Shown here: positions 32,240-43,755 of the stretch, one piece after another
How the letters are laid out: each line of letters begins with the position of its first letter
Position numbering within the stretch: the stretch's first letter is position 1
Assembly (NCBI GenBank): GCA_922989275.2
Contig: OV277874.1
Coordinates: forward strand, 22,246,154-22,310,153
Length of the DNA stretch: 64,000 nt
Reading direction: 5' to 3'
Source: Gari tellinella
Taxonomy: Eukaryota > Mollusca > Bivalvia > Cardiida > Psammobiidae
Program-made: the position numbers and the translations under genes
The notes under the pieces: model-generated
Told to the model about the DNA's origin: nothing
What the model saw: the letters and a program-made list of their open reading frames with translations, nothing else
Databases searched by the model: none

Positions 32240-32655
32240 TTTAACCCTAAGTCTGCTTCGAAATTGTCGTTTTCAAAACTTATTAAATTTAGATTTATAC
32301 ATTGCTTATTTATAGTTAGAACATATTAAGTGAAATCTTACTTAATAGGTTCGAACTAACTTAGAATATAACCTATATGGACTACATAATTTCCACGCAT
32401 CGTAAACAAAGCTGACTTATTCTGGTTGCGCGATCGCCCAAATATGGCAGTCTTTACATGTACAACTAGTTGCTACGAGGCGGGGTTATCTATAGCGCGC
32501 GCAGACACCACGCGACGCCGACACACAACAAAATGCTTAATGATTAAGTGCCGTACCTAATGGGGTGGAATGTATACGGTTATATTCTAAGGTTTATAAT
32601 CCTACTGTTGATTGCCAAATTGAATCCCGATTACTGGACATATTAACTTGGAGAC
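32240..32655. other. No gene seen
   Basis: AT-rich, then a GC-richer stretch (32470-32535). No frames or repeats recognised. Confidence 0.4.
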
Positions 32656-32659
32656 TAAT

Positions 32660-33326
32660 ACGAGGCCGAGTATAGACCGATTTTATTGACCTGGCAGGGC
32701 GGAGCTAAGTTTTAGCAAAGATAAACTAATTTACCTTTGATTTTAGGTATGATAGGTAAAGTTCCGAAATACATCGTTATTGTCCGATACTTTCAACATG
32801 GAGAAACACAATTTATACATGCATCCATATCCATGTGAAAAAGGTATGTACAGTGCTATGTAGAGTGAGAGACAAAGATCGCGTGTGTTGTTCGCAGGGA
32901 TTTGTTATAGGGAGATAAAATTCAAGCTTGGTTACATTGCAAACAGCTTGAATCCAGATCAGACGCCGCGTTACGCGGCGTCTGATCTGGATTCAAGCTG
33001 TTTGTCATTCTTCATTATATTCCTTCTGTCAAAATGTCCATTTATTCAGGTATGTAATTTAGAGAGATAAAAACGGCAGATAGAAAACTTTTATTTAGTT
33101 TTTAAAGGGTTAAACCTCTTCACTCCCTCACTCAACGTACAGTGACATTTGTAAATAGTTTGGATCCGATAAATAGACACTGAATAACTCATCAAAACTG
33201 GCTGACACTCCTATGGAATAGGTAAATTCCGATAATAAAGAGCGTGCTGCAGCCCCAAAGTTGAAATGCAAAGATCCGCATCGAAACTCCGCCCTGCCAG
33301 TTCAATTAAATCGGCCTATAACTCGT
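32660..33326. mobile_element. TIR element (about 40-bp imperfect arms) carrying a shell-C MITE
   Basis: Left arm from ACGAGGCCGAGTATAGACCG to CTGGCAGGGCGGAG (32660-32704); right arm from CTCCGCCCTGCCAG to GGCCTATAACTCGT (33287-33326). Class II-like by structure; no coding capacity. Confidence 0.6.
32852..33090 (+). mobile_element. Shell-C MITE, ends trimmed, perfect core alpha
   Basis: AAACAGCTTGAATCCAGATC, GACGCCGCGTTACGCGGCGTC and the exact complement form a 60-bp perfect palindrome at 32940-33002. Confidence 0.75.
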
Positions 33327-33509
33327 CGTTTTTTTATTTGTTTGTTTATTTCTTGATAATCATATTTCGTATAGTTTACAATCAGTGTATGGGTTTTGTA
33401 CATACATGTAACTACGCATGCATACATATAATATATAATATAACTAAACACCGCCAGTAAGTTATATTAGCTCACTTCTTAGTATATTTATGGTTTTTTG
33501 TTAAAGTGA

Positions 33510-33720
33510 AAACAAATTCTCGTTAAATGTATTATTTCTTTCCAAACAGTCTGTAGCAACCCGGCGTCAGAGCAGGCCCAAAACTGTTTGCCACTCAGAT
33601 TAAAAAAGACATTCAGAATTGTCAAGAAATTGTAATTTTATACATTATTTTAAAAATGAGTTTGCGTTTTGTTTGCGTAGACACGTAAACAAGAAGGAAT
33701 ACTGTCTGTTCCACTGGTAT
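33510..33720 (-). mobile_element. Shell-A MITE, decayed
   Basis: Left half collapsed (TTATTTCTTTCCAAACAGTC); GGCGTCAGAGCAGGCCCAA, GTTTGCGTTTTGTTTGCGTA and CTGTTCCACTGG persist. Confidence 0.6.
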
Positions 33721-33989
33721 TACTGCATTGTATTTTCTGTGACAATACAATATTCAAACGTCATTTTCTAATATTCAGCTTCAGCCAATTAGATGTGACA
33801 GAATATCCATCATATAGTCTGTCAATGCATGCAATTCCTATCATTTCATCCATTACAGACTTGTCTGATTATAGCGTTACCCACGCAAAACCAAATTCTC
33901 TAAATGAAGAAAGTCTCAAATAATAGAACAAATGATGTTTTTTCTCTCCAAAATATTTGATCTATTTGCTCACCAATTACCCATAGGAC

Positions 33990-34115
33990 ATCAACCGCTT
34001 AACTGCCATGACGTCATCAGCTTTAAGTAATGTCGCCTGCTTTTAGCTCTCAAATTTGAATATTAGGTATTTTCACTAATGAAATATAAAATTGAGTGTC
34101 AAACTGTTTGAATCC
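33990..34115. repeat. Family-F segment with half a core alpha
   Basis: CCGCTTAACTGCCATGACGT, GTGTCAAACTGTTTGAATCC and TGATCGTGAG; related to 34120-34290, 43000-43240 and 49775-50030. Confidence 0.5.
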
Positions 34116-34119
34116 TGAT

Positions 34120-34290
34120 CGTGAGTTTTTCACCCTTTCATCGCCATGTTATCGACTGCTTCAATATTGTTGTTTACAATGTCGTTTCAAAGTTAAATTT
34201 AAGTCAGTATGACTGAAGACATTTCAAAACAAGTGTCAAACAGTTTGGCTCTTTATCAGACATCGCATTACACGTGAAATCTGTAACCCG
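34120..34290. repeat. Family-F element (ACCCTTTCATCG ... core-alpha variant)
   Basis: TCACCCTTTCATCGCCATG, GTATGACTGAAGACATTTCA, GTGTCAAACAGTTTGGCTC, then a decayed right half. Confidence 0.55.
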
Positions 34291-34303
34291 TTTCATTGCA
34301 TTA

Positions 34304-34549
34304 CAGTGGAGAATCTGTTATTATTTCCCAATAAACGCGTTTACGCTAAAACTATTATTTACAATACAAACAGTTTGGAGCTAGATCAGACGCCGGGTAA
34401 CCCGGCGTCTGATCAGGCTCCAAACTGTTTGCCACCAAGATAAACAAGAATTCTCAGAATTGTCCAAAAGTTGTTCTTTTCTACGTTTTAGTGCTTTGCG
34501 TTTGCGTACGTTTGCGTTTAAACGGGAAAGAATAACAGACTCTCCACTG
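34304..34549 (-). mobile_element. Shell-A MITE, well formed
   Basis: 246 bp, TA both sides; core GGGTAACCC. Confidence 0.92.
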
Positions 34550-34742
34550 TATCCCGAGTACAATGTTTTGTTTGGAAACTGTTTGGATCATGATCAGACG
34601 CCGCAGCACACAGAGCAATAAATGTGGTTTTGTCACGACACGAATTATATTTTCACCTTTACCTAACATGTATAGAATTATGTTCGTGTTTGTATTTTGT
34701 CCACGAAACACAAAACATCGCTTATTTGCAGTCGACGTGTTA

Positions 34743-34989
34743 CAGTGGAGAAAACGTTATAACTTTTTCAATAAACGCGTTTACGCTAAAACTATTATTT
34801 TTATTGCAAACAGTTTGGAGCCAGATCAGACGCCGGGTAACCCGGCGTCTGATCAGGCTCCAAACTGTTTGCCACCAAGATAAACATGAGTTATCAAAGT
34901 TGTCCAGAAGCTGCAATTTTCTACCTTTAAGTGTTTTGCGTTTGCGTTTCGTTTCGTTTAAACGGGAAAGAATAACGTATTCTCTACTC
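34743..34989 (-). mobile_element. Shell-A MITE, GAAAACG subfamily
   Basis: TA|CAGTGGAGAAAACGTTATAA to ACGTATTCTCTACTCTA; core alpha intact. The first TIR bases match other copies, but the segment after GAGAA follows the AACGTTATTC variant shared with 36278 and 58824. Confidence 0.85.
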
Positions 34990-35080
34990 TACCAAGTAAC
35001 AACAGTGTTTTGATGTTCGTTTTGTTTCGTTAAGGATCGAATATTGCTACATGTATATATTGTACCTTTGATTCAAACGA

Positions 35081-35417
35081 CTGAGGCTCCCTCTCTACAA
35101 CAACAACCATATGATTATCAAATAATGTGTGTATGCGCGTGTTCACAGGAAAGGAAACTTGCTTACACTTTCAAACAGCTTAGTCAACGCGGCGTCTAAT
35201 CGGTTTTAAAGCTGTTTGTCACTCGTCATTATGTTTCTTTCTGTCTAACTGTCAAACTTTTTTTTTATGTTAATTTGAGAAAAAAAAACAGACAACATTT
35301 TATGAAAACGATATTGTACCCGTAGAAATGTTAGACATTATTGTCTTGTTTGAGGAACAGCGGCAAGCGTTGTTGTAAGGAGAGACTTCAGAGGGCCGCT
35401 GTAGGGAGGGAGCACTG
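35081..35417 (+). mobile_element. Shell-C MITE, core decayed
   Basis: GAGGCTCCCTCTCTACAAC to GTAGGGAGGGAGCACTG followed by TA. Core reduced to AAACAGCTTAGTCAACGCGG. Confidence 0.8.
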
Positions 35418-35539
35418 TAGTATCGGTTTCAATGATATCATTGCACCAATTGACAGAATCTAGATTGATATCCCATCACGTGCGGTTGACTAGAACCAAT
35501 TATATATCTTTCACTACAAAGCTTTATCGTCTGTTTTAC

Positions 35540-35700
35540 CAATATCACCACCAAATTATCGTCTGCATTAATGGTGTCGTCTACAATATTATGTCAATTG
35601 AGATTTAGACATTGATGACTGAAGCGATTTCGATAAGAGTGTCAGACGGTTCGGGTCCTGATCAGATCAGGATCTAAACCGTTTGAAAGTCGACTTTTGC
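35540..35700. repeat. Family-F segment with a minimal core alpha
   Basis: GTCAGACGGTTCGGGTCCTGATCAGATCAGGATCTAAACC: the hairpin arms are joined with no GACGCC stem. Confidence 0.5.
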
Positions 35701-36277
35701 TGGAATTGCCTTAAAAGAGTTTTAAGAGAAGTATTGCCATAGCGTGCTGTCAGAACAAAAGATCTAATGACGAATCATCTCCCAAATTTCTCAGAGGGTT
35801 TAAACACAGACGTGTCAATTTGGCCGATTTGGAGAAAGTAAATATAAAACAAATATATTTTGTGTTTCTAGGAGAGTATTTGTACAATTCTATTTGTCAG
35901 ATACCTTTATATTTTTAACGGTGGGAAGGAATTGTGCAATGTTAAAGAAGCGAAAAACCAGATGGGTTATTTGCAACGAGAAACATTTCAAATAAGTGCC
36001 ATATTTGTGGCATTGTAGGTATATTATATAAAAATCTCATATTGTTTGTTCTCATAACTTTTGGTTAGCTGTGATTTGCCATAATTATTCTTTGATAGAG
36101 CCATGAAAATATAAAGTAAGGTCACGCCTTGTCGGGACTACTTTGTTCTCCACAACGCTGCATGAAGCCGGACGCCAAATGACGTCATTGGCGATGACGT
36201 TACAACAAAACAATGTCACATTGTGGCCTAAAAATATTTTTTGCGTAGGAACTACATTGTACTGCTTAAACGTGTTA
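35701..36277. other. No gene seen
   Basis: AT-rich sequence without recognised repeats; GCATGAAGCCGGACGCCAAA TGACGTCA near 36163-36190 resembles the flank at 26783-26808. Confidence 0.4.
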
Positions 36278-36522
36278 CAGTGGAGAAAACGTTATTCTTT
36301 CCCAATAAACGCGTTTACGCTAAAACTATTATTTGCAGTGCAAACTGTTTGGAGCCAGATCAGACGCCGGGTAACCCGGCGTCTGATCAGGCTCCTTACT
36401 GTTTGCCACCAAGATAAACATGAAATATCAGAATTGTCCAAAAGTTGTTCTTTTCTACGTTTAGTGATTTGCGTTTGCGTACGTTTGCGTTTAAACGGGA
36501 AAGAGTAACAGATTCTCCACTG
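36278..36522 (-). mobile_element. Shell-A MITE, well formed
   Basis: 245 bp, TA both sides; left end CAGTGGAGAAAACGTTATTC, right end AACAGATTCTCCACTG, so the two ends belong to different TIR variants. Confidence 0.9.
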
Positions 36523-37038
36523 TAAATCATGAGCACGTATGCATCATTCTCTATTTAATTTCTTTCTTACATTCAATAGTGATAAGAAATTATACGTGAT
36601 ATATCGTTTTCATGGACAAAAATATTCGATATATTCCTTAATAATATATATATATAATCAAGACAAGTTAATGAATATTAGTTGATTTATGTTTTCCATA
36701 GCTTTGTCGACTTCGACCTAGGACATAGCCAATATGTTTTCAATCCAAATCCCATGAAATACAAATATGGTTAAACTATACCTTAAAATAATAGCAGTCC
36801 GATGCCGAAGGATTGGAACACATGACTTTCAGCTGTGTGTTTAATCTCCTTATGGCTTCGAATCCCGATCAAACACATTAATTTCCTTGTTTGAAATGCA
36901 CCTTGTAACATAAATGAGCCGTACAATTACAAAACCAAAATTATTGTATTGAAACATTGTACAGACGAAGCACCGTTGTAATTCCATCCTCTGTATTTGA
37001 GTTTGGTCTACACTGCCAAATTGTATATAATACAGCTA
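36523..37038. other. No gene seen
   Basis: AT-rich. GGCTTCGAATCCCGATC near 36856 looks like a tRNA B box, but no tRNA fold or A box could be supported. Confidence 0.4.
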
Positions 37039-37284
37039 CAGTGGAGAATCTGTTATTATTTCCCGTTTAAACGCAAACGTACGCAAACGCAAAGCACTAA
37101 AACGTACAAAAGAACAACTTTTGGACAATTCTGATATTTCATGTTTATCTTGGTGGCAAACAGTTTGGAGCCTGATCAGACGCCGGGTTACCCGGCGTCT
37201 GATCTGGCTCCAAACTGTTTGCACTGCAAATAATAGTTTTAGCGTAAACGCGTTTATTGGGAAAGAATAACAGATTCTCCACTG
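37039..37284 (+). mobile_element. Shell-A MITE, well formed
   Basis: 246 bp, TA both sides; core GGGTTACCC. Confidence 0.92.
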
Positions 37285-37509
37285 TACATAACGTGCTTTA
37301 GATGCATATGGGTATCAAACAGTGTAGAATAAGACCAACCACTGTGTCTTAGACGCGGCAGCTGGTCTTGATATACACTTTTTGAATTGCAATAAGACAG
37401 ATTTTCTCAAGTTATGGCTCAAATGCATTCCATAAACAAATATTTATTGAGTAGAGTGGTTCTTTAATATTTATTGGTTTACTTAAGTGCTCCCCTCTGG
37501 ACAGAAGCT

Positions 37510-37752
37510 GGGGCCCATTTTACTAAACTATTTACGCAAAATTTTTGCGTAAGTCAAAATAGTTTTACTGTTCTTTTTCGACCATTAACGTTTGCAAACA
37601 GCAAATAGCCAGATCAGAGGACGCGCTTAAAGCACGTCCTCTGATCTGGCTATTTCCTGTTAGTCGCAAGTGATGATAAAAACTATAAATTAAAATTTAA
37701 AATTTTGACTTACGCAAAATTTTTGCGTAAGTAGTTTAGTAAAACGGGCCCC
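37510..37752. mobile_element. Shell-H MITE carrying a core-alpha variant
   Basis: GGGGCCCATTTTACTAAACT to AGTTTAGTAAAACGGGCCCC with TTACGCAAAATTTTTGCGTA in both arms. Its core is GCAAACAGCAAATAGCC, GATCAGAGGACGCGC and complement, i.e. alpha boxes, not the gamma core of the other shell-H copies. Confidence 0.85.
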
Positions 37753-37791
37753 AGGTGCCTCACTGTGGTATTTACTGATTTACAGCAACGC

Positions 37792-37980
37792 ATTCAGCCC
37801 TGAAACTTCAAATGGACAATTCCAGTTGTCAAAATTCCTAGTCCGTTTCGAACTGTTTAGTGCTGTTATTTATAATAAATTGCAAAATGACAGGCCAAAA
37901 TAAAAAGGATCCATTAAGAGTCCTCTGATCTAGGTGTACGCTTTTTGCATAATGCAAAAGGTGTTTCCTTCAAAGGACAT
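37792..37980 (-). mobile_element. Shell-G remnant
   Basis: CCCTGAAACTTCAAATGGAC, AATTGCAAAATGACAGGCC and AGAGTCCTCTGATCTAGG match one arm of 21490-21746. Confidence 0.55.
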
Positions 37981-38024
37981 TAGTCATAAAGATAAACTGG
38001 ATTGTTTTAAATTTTAACTACAGT

Positions 38025-38436
38025 GGTGAGGACGTTATTCATTCCAAATAAATGCGCTAAAACTTATTATTTCCATAGCAAACAGTATTGAGAGTGATCA
38101 AACGCTGGTTACTTTGCAACTGAGATACAAAAAGATAGTCAGAATTGTCAAGAACTAGTATCAGGGCTCCAGATAAGAGGGAGTAAACTGCACAAATCCA
38201 ACATTTTCTCACTTATTTAAGCATAAAATCCTATGATGTTACTACTCATTAGAATCGTCTCGAAGAGACGATTCTAATGAGTAGTGACACCATAGGGTTT
38301 AAATCAGAAATAAAGATTTTAGTTTTTGAAATACCCCCCTTATCTGGAGCCCTGTAGTATTTGTCTACAGTTCGTTGCAATGCGTTTGCGTTCCGTGTGC
38401 GTTCGAACCGAAAACGAACATTCCTTGTGTCTATAC
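38025..38436 (-). mobile_element. Decayed shell-A MITE interrupted by a shell-B MITE
   Basis: TACAGTGGTGAGGACGTTATTC at left; AATGCGTTTGCGTTCCGTG and ACATTCCTTGTGTCTATA at right; 38162-38354 is the insert. Confidence 0.65.
38162..38354. mobile_element. Shell-B MITE with core gamma, 6-bp target duplication
   Basis: 193 bp. Ends CAGGGCTCCAGATAAG and CTTATCTGGAGCCCTG. Direct repeat TAGTAT at 38156-38161 and 38355-38360. Perfect core CTCATTAGAATCGTCTCG with complement. Confidence 0.88.
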
Positions 38437-38692
38437 AGGCATCTTGTTTTCCCGTGGTTTTCCTAACTGTAGGCCAGACAGAGGTTTATTATAACTGACA
38501 CTATTTGAATAGTCGAGACAAATTAGAGATTAACAGTTCGTAGAGTCTCACTTCAAGTCCTTCATCGGACCATTGAGGCAATCAACGAACATGTCATTTA
38601 TTGCCACAGGTCCTAGACTTATCTAACAGATTGAGAACCGAGTTTACATGTACTTTTAAAAAATAAAAAAGTTTGTTTCTAAATATATGATA

Positions 38693-39040
38693 CAGTATAA
38701 CCCTCTGCAACAACACCCGACATATTGTGTATGTTAGTTTAAGGGAGTTGTTAAATGGAGGGAAACTAAAGATTTGGCTTACATTTGTAAGCAGTTTGAA
38801 TCCAGATCAGACACAACGTTTCGCGTGATCTGGATTCAAGCTGTTTGTCACTCGTCATTCCATTTATTCTGTCAAAATGTCCACTGATATGTAACATTTT
38901 GAAAAAGCAGCAGAGGACAATTTTAGACAGCCGATACTGCAGCAATTCAAGGGTAATGCATAATGGTCTTGTTTGGGGAACAGCTACAATAGTCGTTTGA
39001 GATGCAATCGTTGTTTTGAGGGCCGTTTTTGAGAGGTAGT
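38693..39040 (+). mobile_element. Shell-C MITE, diverged ends
   Basis: TA|CAGTATAACCCTCTGCAACA to TTGAGAGGTAGTATA; core AATCCAGATCAGACACAACG with complement partly lost. Confidence 0.75.
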
Positions 39041-39108
39041 ATAATATAAGCGATAATGCTGGACACAATTATAACGGAACAAATCGTAGTGGATCTTAAA
39101 TATATTTT

Positions 39109-39279
39109 CAAGACTCCAGATAAGAGGAAGTAAACTGACCAAATCAAACATTTTCTTACTTATTTCAGCACAAAATCCAATGGTATAATTTCTCATTCAA
39201 TCGTCTCAGAGTAACACCATAGGGTTTTATGCAGAAAAATGAGCTTAGTTTTGAAATACCCCCCTTACTTGGAACTCTG
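39109..39279. mobile_element. Shell-B MITE, right half of core lost
   Basis: CAAGACTCCAGATAAGAGG to CCCCTTACTTGGAACTCTG; contains CTCATTCAATCGTCTCAGAG. Confidence 0.7.
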
Positions 39280-39289
39280 TTGGTGATTG

Positions 39290-39436
39290 ATGATGATCAG
39301 AAATATAACCGGGTTTATTGTTGTTAATGCTTCAGCAACCATTGTCTAGAAGTTGTAATTTTCTATCTTGAAGAACAATGCATTTGTGTTTCGTTTGCGT
39401 TTAAACGGAAAATAATAACGTCTTTTACACTGCACC
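39290..39436 (-). mobile_element. Shell-A right-half remnant
   Basis: TTGTGTTTCGTTTGCGTTTA and ATAACGTCTTTTACACTGCA. Confidence 0.5.
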
Positions 39437-39439
39437 GGT

Positions 39440-40255
39440 CAAGTCGCTATCGACAGCCGCAGGAGGAACAACATAACAGAAACATCAAAGCGTGTTGGGA
39501 ACTTAGGAATACACTGACTGCAAGAAAGCAATTTCTTTTAAATCCCGTATAGACAAAATACACAATCACATACGATTGTGTAGATACTAGAATCCCTGGG
39601 GATATTGATAGATAACCATTTCGATATAAACTCGATTAGCAATTTTCTTTTTAAAACACACCGAAAGTATTGGGGTGTACACAGGCGGAAAATAATATAT
39701 AATAAACTATCCAGGTGACCTCCGCTAATTAGATACGAGACCATAGTTGCATACTTTCTTGCGGAATTACTCGGTCTTTATTCTAGTTGTGACGTCATTT
39801 GTACCCCTCACGTGTTGTCAGGTACTTTAGCTGTACAAGCCAACTAGGAAATATATTCTTCTTCCTCCGATAGAAATAGCTTTTACAATCCCAAAAGCTA
39901 CATGATCGTTTTCTAAAATGTGAGGTCTGCAATATCCTGACAAATTCAAACTTTTGACTGAAGAAATATTAATTCGATTGCCAAACTAATCGGACTCTTA
40001 ACATTTATCGCTTTACGATGTGTCTAATCTGGAGTCTAACTGTTTGTGATGTCGACTTGAACGAGTTCATATTATCTATTTTCCCGACTGTGTGTGTTGC
40101 AATAAGATATTAACTGCATTGACTGGTTTAGAAATATTATGTAGATTTCCTATTGACCAGGAATAGTTTCTTAAACTATTGCTCTAACATGGTAGGCACG
40201 AGCTGTTTGTTAACTTGACATTTTGATCGCTCTTCGTAGAAAACAGTACATATAT
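39440..40255. other. No gene seen; one faint core-alpha relic
   Basis: Around 39979-40051: CCAAACTAATCGGACTC, CGATGTGTCTAATCTGGAG, CTAACTGTTTG. Otherwise nothing recognised. Confidence 0.4.
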
Positions 40256-40265
40256 AGAACGACAT

Positions 40266-41222
40266 TTCGTCACGTGAGTCTTACAACGTTCTATGTCAAT
40301 TTTGTAAACAAATAGAATTCTATATACCGTTGGAAAGCTATTTTCAAGAGCTATTGCCTGGTGCAAATCATATGTTTATCCGAGATTTCTATTTGATTAC
40401 AATGTTCTATCTCCAATTTTAACGTTTTGTTTAGTCTTACAATGATCGATGTCCAATTTATCCAGTCATTGTGTTCCAATTGGATAGGGTGACAGAAATG
40501 TCCAAAATGGCTGCGACCTTCATGGTTATTGGCGTACAGTGTAATAGTCGAAATACCCATGTATGTTTAACTACATGTGTAGTTCAAAGTAAAGTGATTA
40601 ATTTAAAGCAGATAGCTGCTTAAAACAATACGAAAGTAAAACTGAATACCCCTTTAAAGAAGTCCCACCAAGCCAAGTCACACAAGGGATACTTTATAAG
40701 CCGAGGTCGCATTTACGGATGGTAACATCAACAACAAACCAAACCCAATTCTTAAGAAGTATTCTGTTGTGTCTGATTGTCAGCTACATGTGCCTGTATT
40801 CGTGGCCGAGGGGATAATTTCATCAAAATAAGCAAAGATATCCCCTATGGGGAGTATTTAGAATGGACATAGAACATTGTAATAATGTAATTGTTCATGC
40901 AATTGTCTAAAACTGTATTGTTAATAATGTTCTATCTCCACAAAATGGACATATAACATTGTAATAATGCGTGAAATATAAGGTAGAGTTTGAGAAATGA
41001 TCTATCTCAAACCGAAAGTGAGATATATCTCAAAAACAATGCTTACAATCCTCATTAAACTTCAAATGGAACCCTTTGCATTCACAATTCATCAGGTAAA
41101 GTCGAAAAGTTTTTCAAAATCCATCAAAATTATGCTGTTTAATTGGTCCAAAACTTTAAAGTCGATTTTCTCAAAACAACCCTCATGTGAGATAGAACGT
41201 TGTAAGACTAACACGACGATTT
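40266..41222. mobile_element. Possible TIR element of about 957 bp
   Basis: CGTCACGTGAGTCTTACAAC and GTTCTATGTC at left pair imperfectly with GAGATAGAACGTTGTAAGAC and TAACACGACG at right. Internal GTTCTATCTCC motifs recur (40404, 40930). The small frame at 40997 lacks any recognisable domain. Confidence 0.4.
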
Positions 41223-41360
41223 GTCTGATGTCACGTAGACATATATCAACTCTTTCAATGCTAAGTAACTATTGTTGGTTATACGGTTCCCTTTTTAGAT
41301 CTTTATAGTTACTAAAACATGAATTCAGGGTTTCAAATAAATACTGCTTAAAATCGGCAA

Positions 41361-41431
41361 ACAGTGTAGACACTGATCAGAGGGGTCCTATAGTAGCCAT
41401 CTGGTCTATATGTAGTTCTACACTGTTTGCA
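41361..41431. repeat. Core-alpha-like hairpin with TGTAGA arms
   Basis: AAACAGTGTAGACACTGATC, AGAGGGGTCC, then CTGGTCTATATGTAG and CTACACTGTTT. Confidence 0.55.
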
Positions 41432-41520
41432 AATGTAATGAGTATCATTTAAGCAAGTCCAAGGTAGGGAGCATAATAAAGAATTACTCACTGCATTTTG
41501 ACCTCCAAACGAATGAAATA

Positions 41521-41878
41521 CAGAGCTCCCGCTCTACAACGACACCTAATGGGAGACTAGAATTGTGTGCGTTGTTCAGAGGGAGTTGTAATATGGAGGG
41601 AATTCGGTTTACATTTGCAAACAGCTTGAATCCAGGTCAGACGCCGCGTAACGCGGCGTCTGATCTGGATTCAAGCTGTTTGTCATTCGTCCTTTAGTTT
41701 TTTTCCGTCAACATGTCCAATATGTAACGTTTAAGAAAACGGCAGACGACAACTTTAAGAAGACGATTTTACAGCAGTAAAGGCGTTAGACATACTTATC
41801 CTGTTTAGTGAACTGCGGCAAGGGTCGTTGTAAGGAGGGAGTCGTTGTTGGGAGGGCCGTTGTAGGGAAGGAACACTG
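41521..41878 (+). mobile_element. Shell-C MITE, near full length
   Basis: 358 bp. TA|CAGAGCTCCCGCTCTACAAC to TTGTAGGGAAGGAACACTG|TT; core with GACGCCGCGTAACGCGGCGTC. Confidence 0.85.
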
Positions 41879-42005
41879 TTATTGATGATAGACATGAAGC
41901 GAGAAACCCCAAAAAGACATCTGAGTAGTACATTCAAATAACGTCAGTTATCGTCAAATTCAGTCTGCAATTGGACATAGAAAACATCTGAGGCTACCAC
42001 TTTTA

Positions 42006-42243
42006 CAGTGGCGAATACGTCGTTTTTAAATGCAGACCAAACGCAAACACAGAACAATAGAACTTAGTAGAGATCCCTTTATGACAACTTTGATGATTTA
42101 TTTTAATCTGGGTGGCAAACAGTTTGAAGTGTAAACAGTCGTCGGGTTACCCGGCATTTGATCTGACTCCAAACCGTTTGCAACGGAAATAATTGTCTTA
42201 CAATGAACGCATTTATTAGGAAATAATAACGTCTTCTCCTCTG
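42006..42243 (+). mobile_element. Shell-A MITE, decayed
   Basis: TA|CAGTGGCGAATACGTCG to AACGTCTTCTCCTCTG|TA; core centre CGGGTTACCCGGC kept. Confidence 0.75.
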
Positions 42244-42273
42244 TACTGACAATGTAACAACATATGGTAAATG

Positions 42274-42381
42274 CATTGCATATTCCATGGAAAAGACATA
42301 GTTCTCACCCATTGCATATTCCATGGAAAAGACATAGTTCTCACCCATTGCATATTCCATGGAAAAGACATAGTTCTCACC
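42274..42381. repeat. 36-bp tandem repeat, three units
   Basis: Each unit begins CATTGCATATTCCATGG and ends ATAGTTCTCACC; units are essentially identical. Confidence 0.92.
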
Positions 42382-42463
42382 CATTCAAACGAAAACAAAT
42401 ATGTCATGTACTTATGAATACAACTGATATTCTTTAAAAGACCAACCTTTTCCACATATGCTA

Positions 42464-42661
42464 CAGTTGAGTAGATTTTTTAGTTCCTTTTTTACGACAC
42501 GGAATGAAAACAAAATGCAATAACATGTAGAAAAAGACACAATATTTATTTTCGGCAATTCATATATTGATCTGAGTGGTTTAGCTCCAATCTGTTTGCT
42601 ATGGGCATACTAGTTTAAACATAAAAGCGTTTATAAGGAAAGAATGAGCTCTTTTCAACTA
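42464..42661 (+). mobile_element. Shell-A remnant abutting the next copy
   Basis: CTACAGTTGAGTAG to TGAGCTCTTTTCAACTA; core nearly gone (TGGTTTAGCTCCAATCTGTT). Confidence 0.55.
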
Positions 42662-42907
42662 CAGTGGAGAATCTGTTATTCTTTCCCGTTTAAACGCAAA
42701 CGTACGCAAACGCAAAGCGCTAAAACGTAGAAAAGAACAACTTTTGGACAAATCTGATATTTCATGTTTATCTTGGTGGCAAACAGTTTGGAGTCTGATC
42801 AGACGCTGGGTTACCCGGTGTCTGATCTGGCTCCAAACTGTTTGCACTGCAAATAATAGTTTTAGCGTAAACGCGTTTATTGGGAAAGAATAACAGATTC
42901 TCCACTG
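42662..42907 (+). mobile_element. Shell-A MITE, well formed
   Basis: 246 bp, TA both sides. Both core arms carry a matching change (GACGCTGGG and CCCGGTGTC are not paired with each other, so they are independent). Confidence 0.9.
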
Positions 42908-42955
42908 TATAAATGCATCATCTATTCAATGAGGAAAACGTGGTGTATTGTCTTA

Positions 42956-43475
42956 CAGTGAAGAAGACGTTATTCTTTCCAGTTTAATCATTTCTCTGTC
43001 AACCTTTTCGTGAGATGTTTACCCCTTTACCGTTTCATTGTCGTCTGGTTAAATTTTGTTGTCTGCAATGTCGATTCAATGTGAAAAAATAAGGCAGTAT
43101 GACTGAAGAAATTTCAAAACGAGTGTCAAACAGCTTTGATCCTTCTTTGACGCAGCGTTACACGGCGTCTGTACAGGATCCAAACTGTTTGCAAACGTGC
43201 TTTAAACGTCATTGAGAGTTAAAGGGTTGGTGGGTGTATTGTTTGTGTTACGTTTCCTGCTTGAGTCTTTCGTATTTATTTAAAAGCATACGAAAGGGAA
43301 AAGCAATGCACTAAACGTTTAAAAAATATATATTGTTTTGACATTTTTCGTGATTTAATTTAATCTGAGTGGTTACCCGGCGTCTGATATTGATCCCAAT
43401 TGTTTGTAACGGAAATAATAGTTTCAGCGCAAACGCGTTTATTGGGAAAGAAAACGTCTTCTTCACGTTTATGAT
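42956..43475 (+). mobile_element. Shell-A MITE split by a family-F segment
   Basis: Left end TACAGTGAAGAAGACGTTATTC (42953-42975) and right part GGCGTCTGATATTGATCC to AACGTCTTCTTCACG flank 43000-43240. Confidence 0.65.
43000..43240. repeat. Family-F element with core-alpha variant
   Basis: TACCCCTTTACCGTTTCATT, GTATGACTGAAGAAATTTC, GTGTCAAACAGCTTTGATCC, GACGCAGCGTTACACGGCGTC, GGATCCAAACTGTTTGC, and ends GTTAAAGGGTTGG. Confidence 0.6.
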
Positions 43476-43755
43476 AACATAAGTGTTACTTATAGATGCA
43501 ACTGCATTCTTCAAAATGCCATCCTATGCCATATAAACTTACATATTATACAATTGATTCTCAAATTATGCATTCCAATCAGTTATTTGTTGGCAGGATA
43601 TAGCGATATAGTGTCTGCAACTTTGTAATGTTATCCATTGTCTATACCAACTGAGAGGTGTCTCTTTAAATGCTAATATTTATCTCGTCACTGAATTTCC
43701 CTCAGCCCATTCATCTTGATTAGACAAGAAGTAAAATCGCTGAATTGTACATGTA

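Noticed and set aside
36780..36880. tRNA or tRNA-derived SINE suggested by GGCTTCGAATCCCGATC
   Set aside because: Only a B-box-like motif; no acceptor stem, A box or repeat copies.
42274..42381. CRISPR-like array
   Set aside because: Units are contiguous with no spacers; it is a simple tandem repeat.
42103..42455. Frames reading repeated ENYVFSMEYAM or FPWNMQWVRTMS
   Set aside because: Produced by the 36-bp tandem repeat at 42274-42381.
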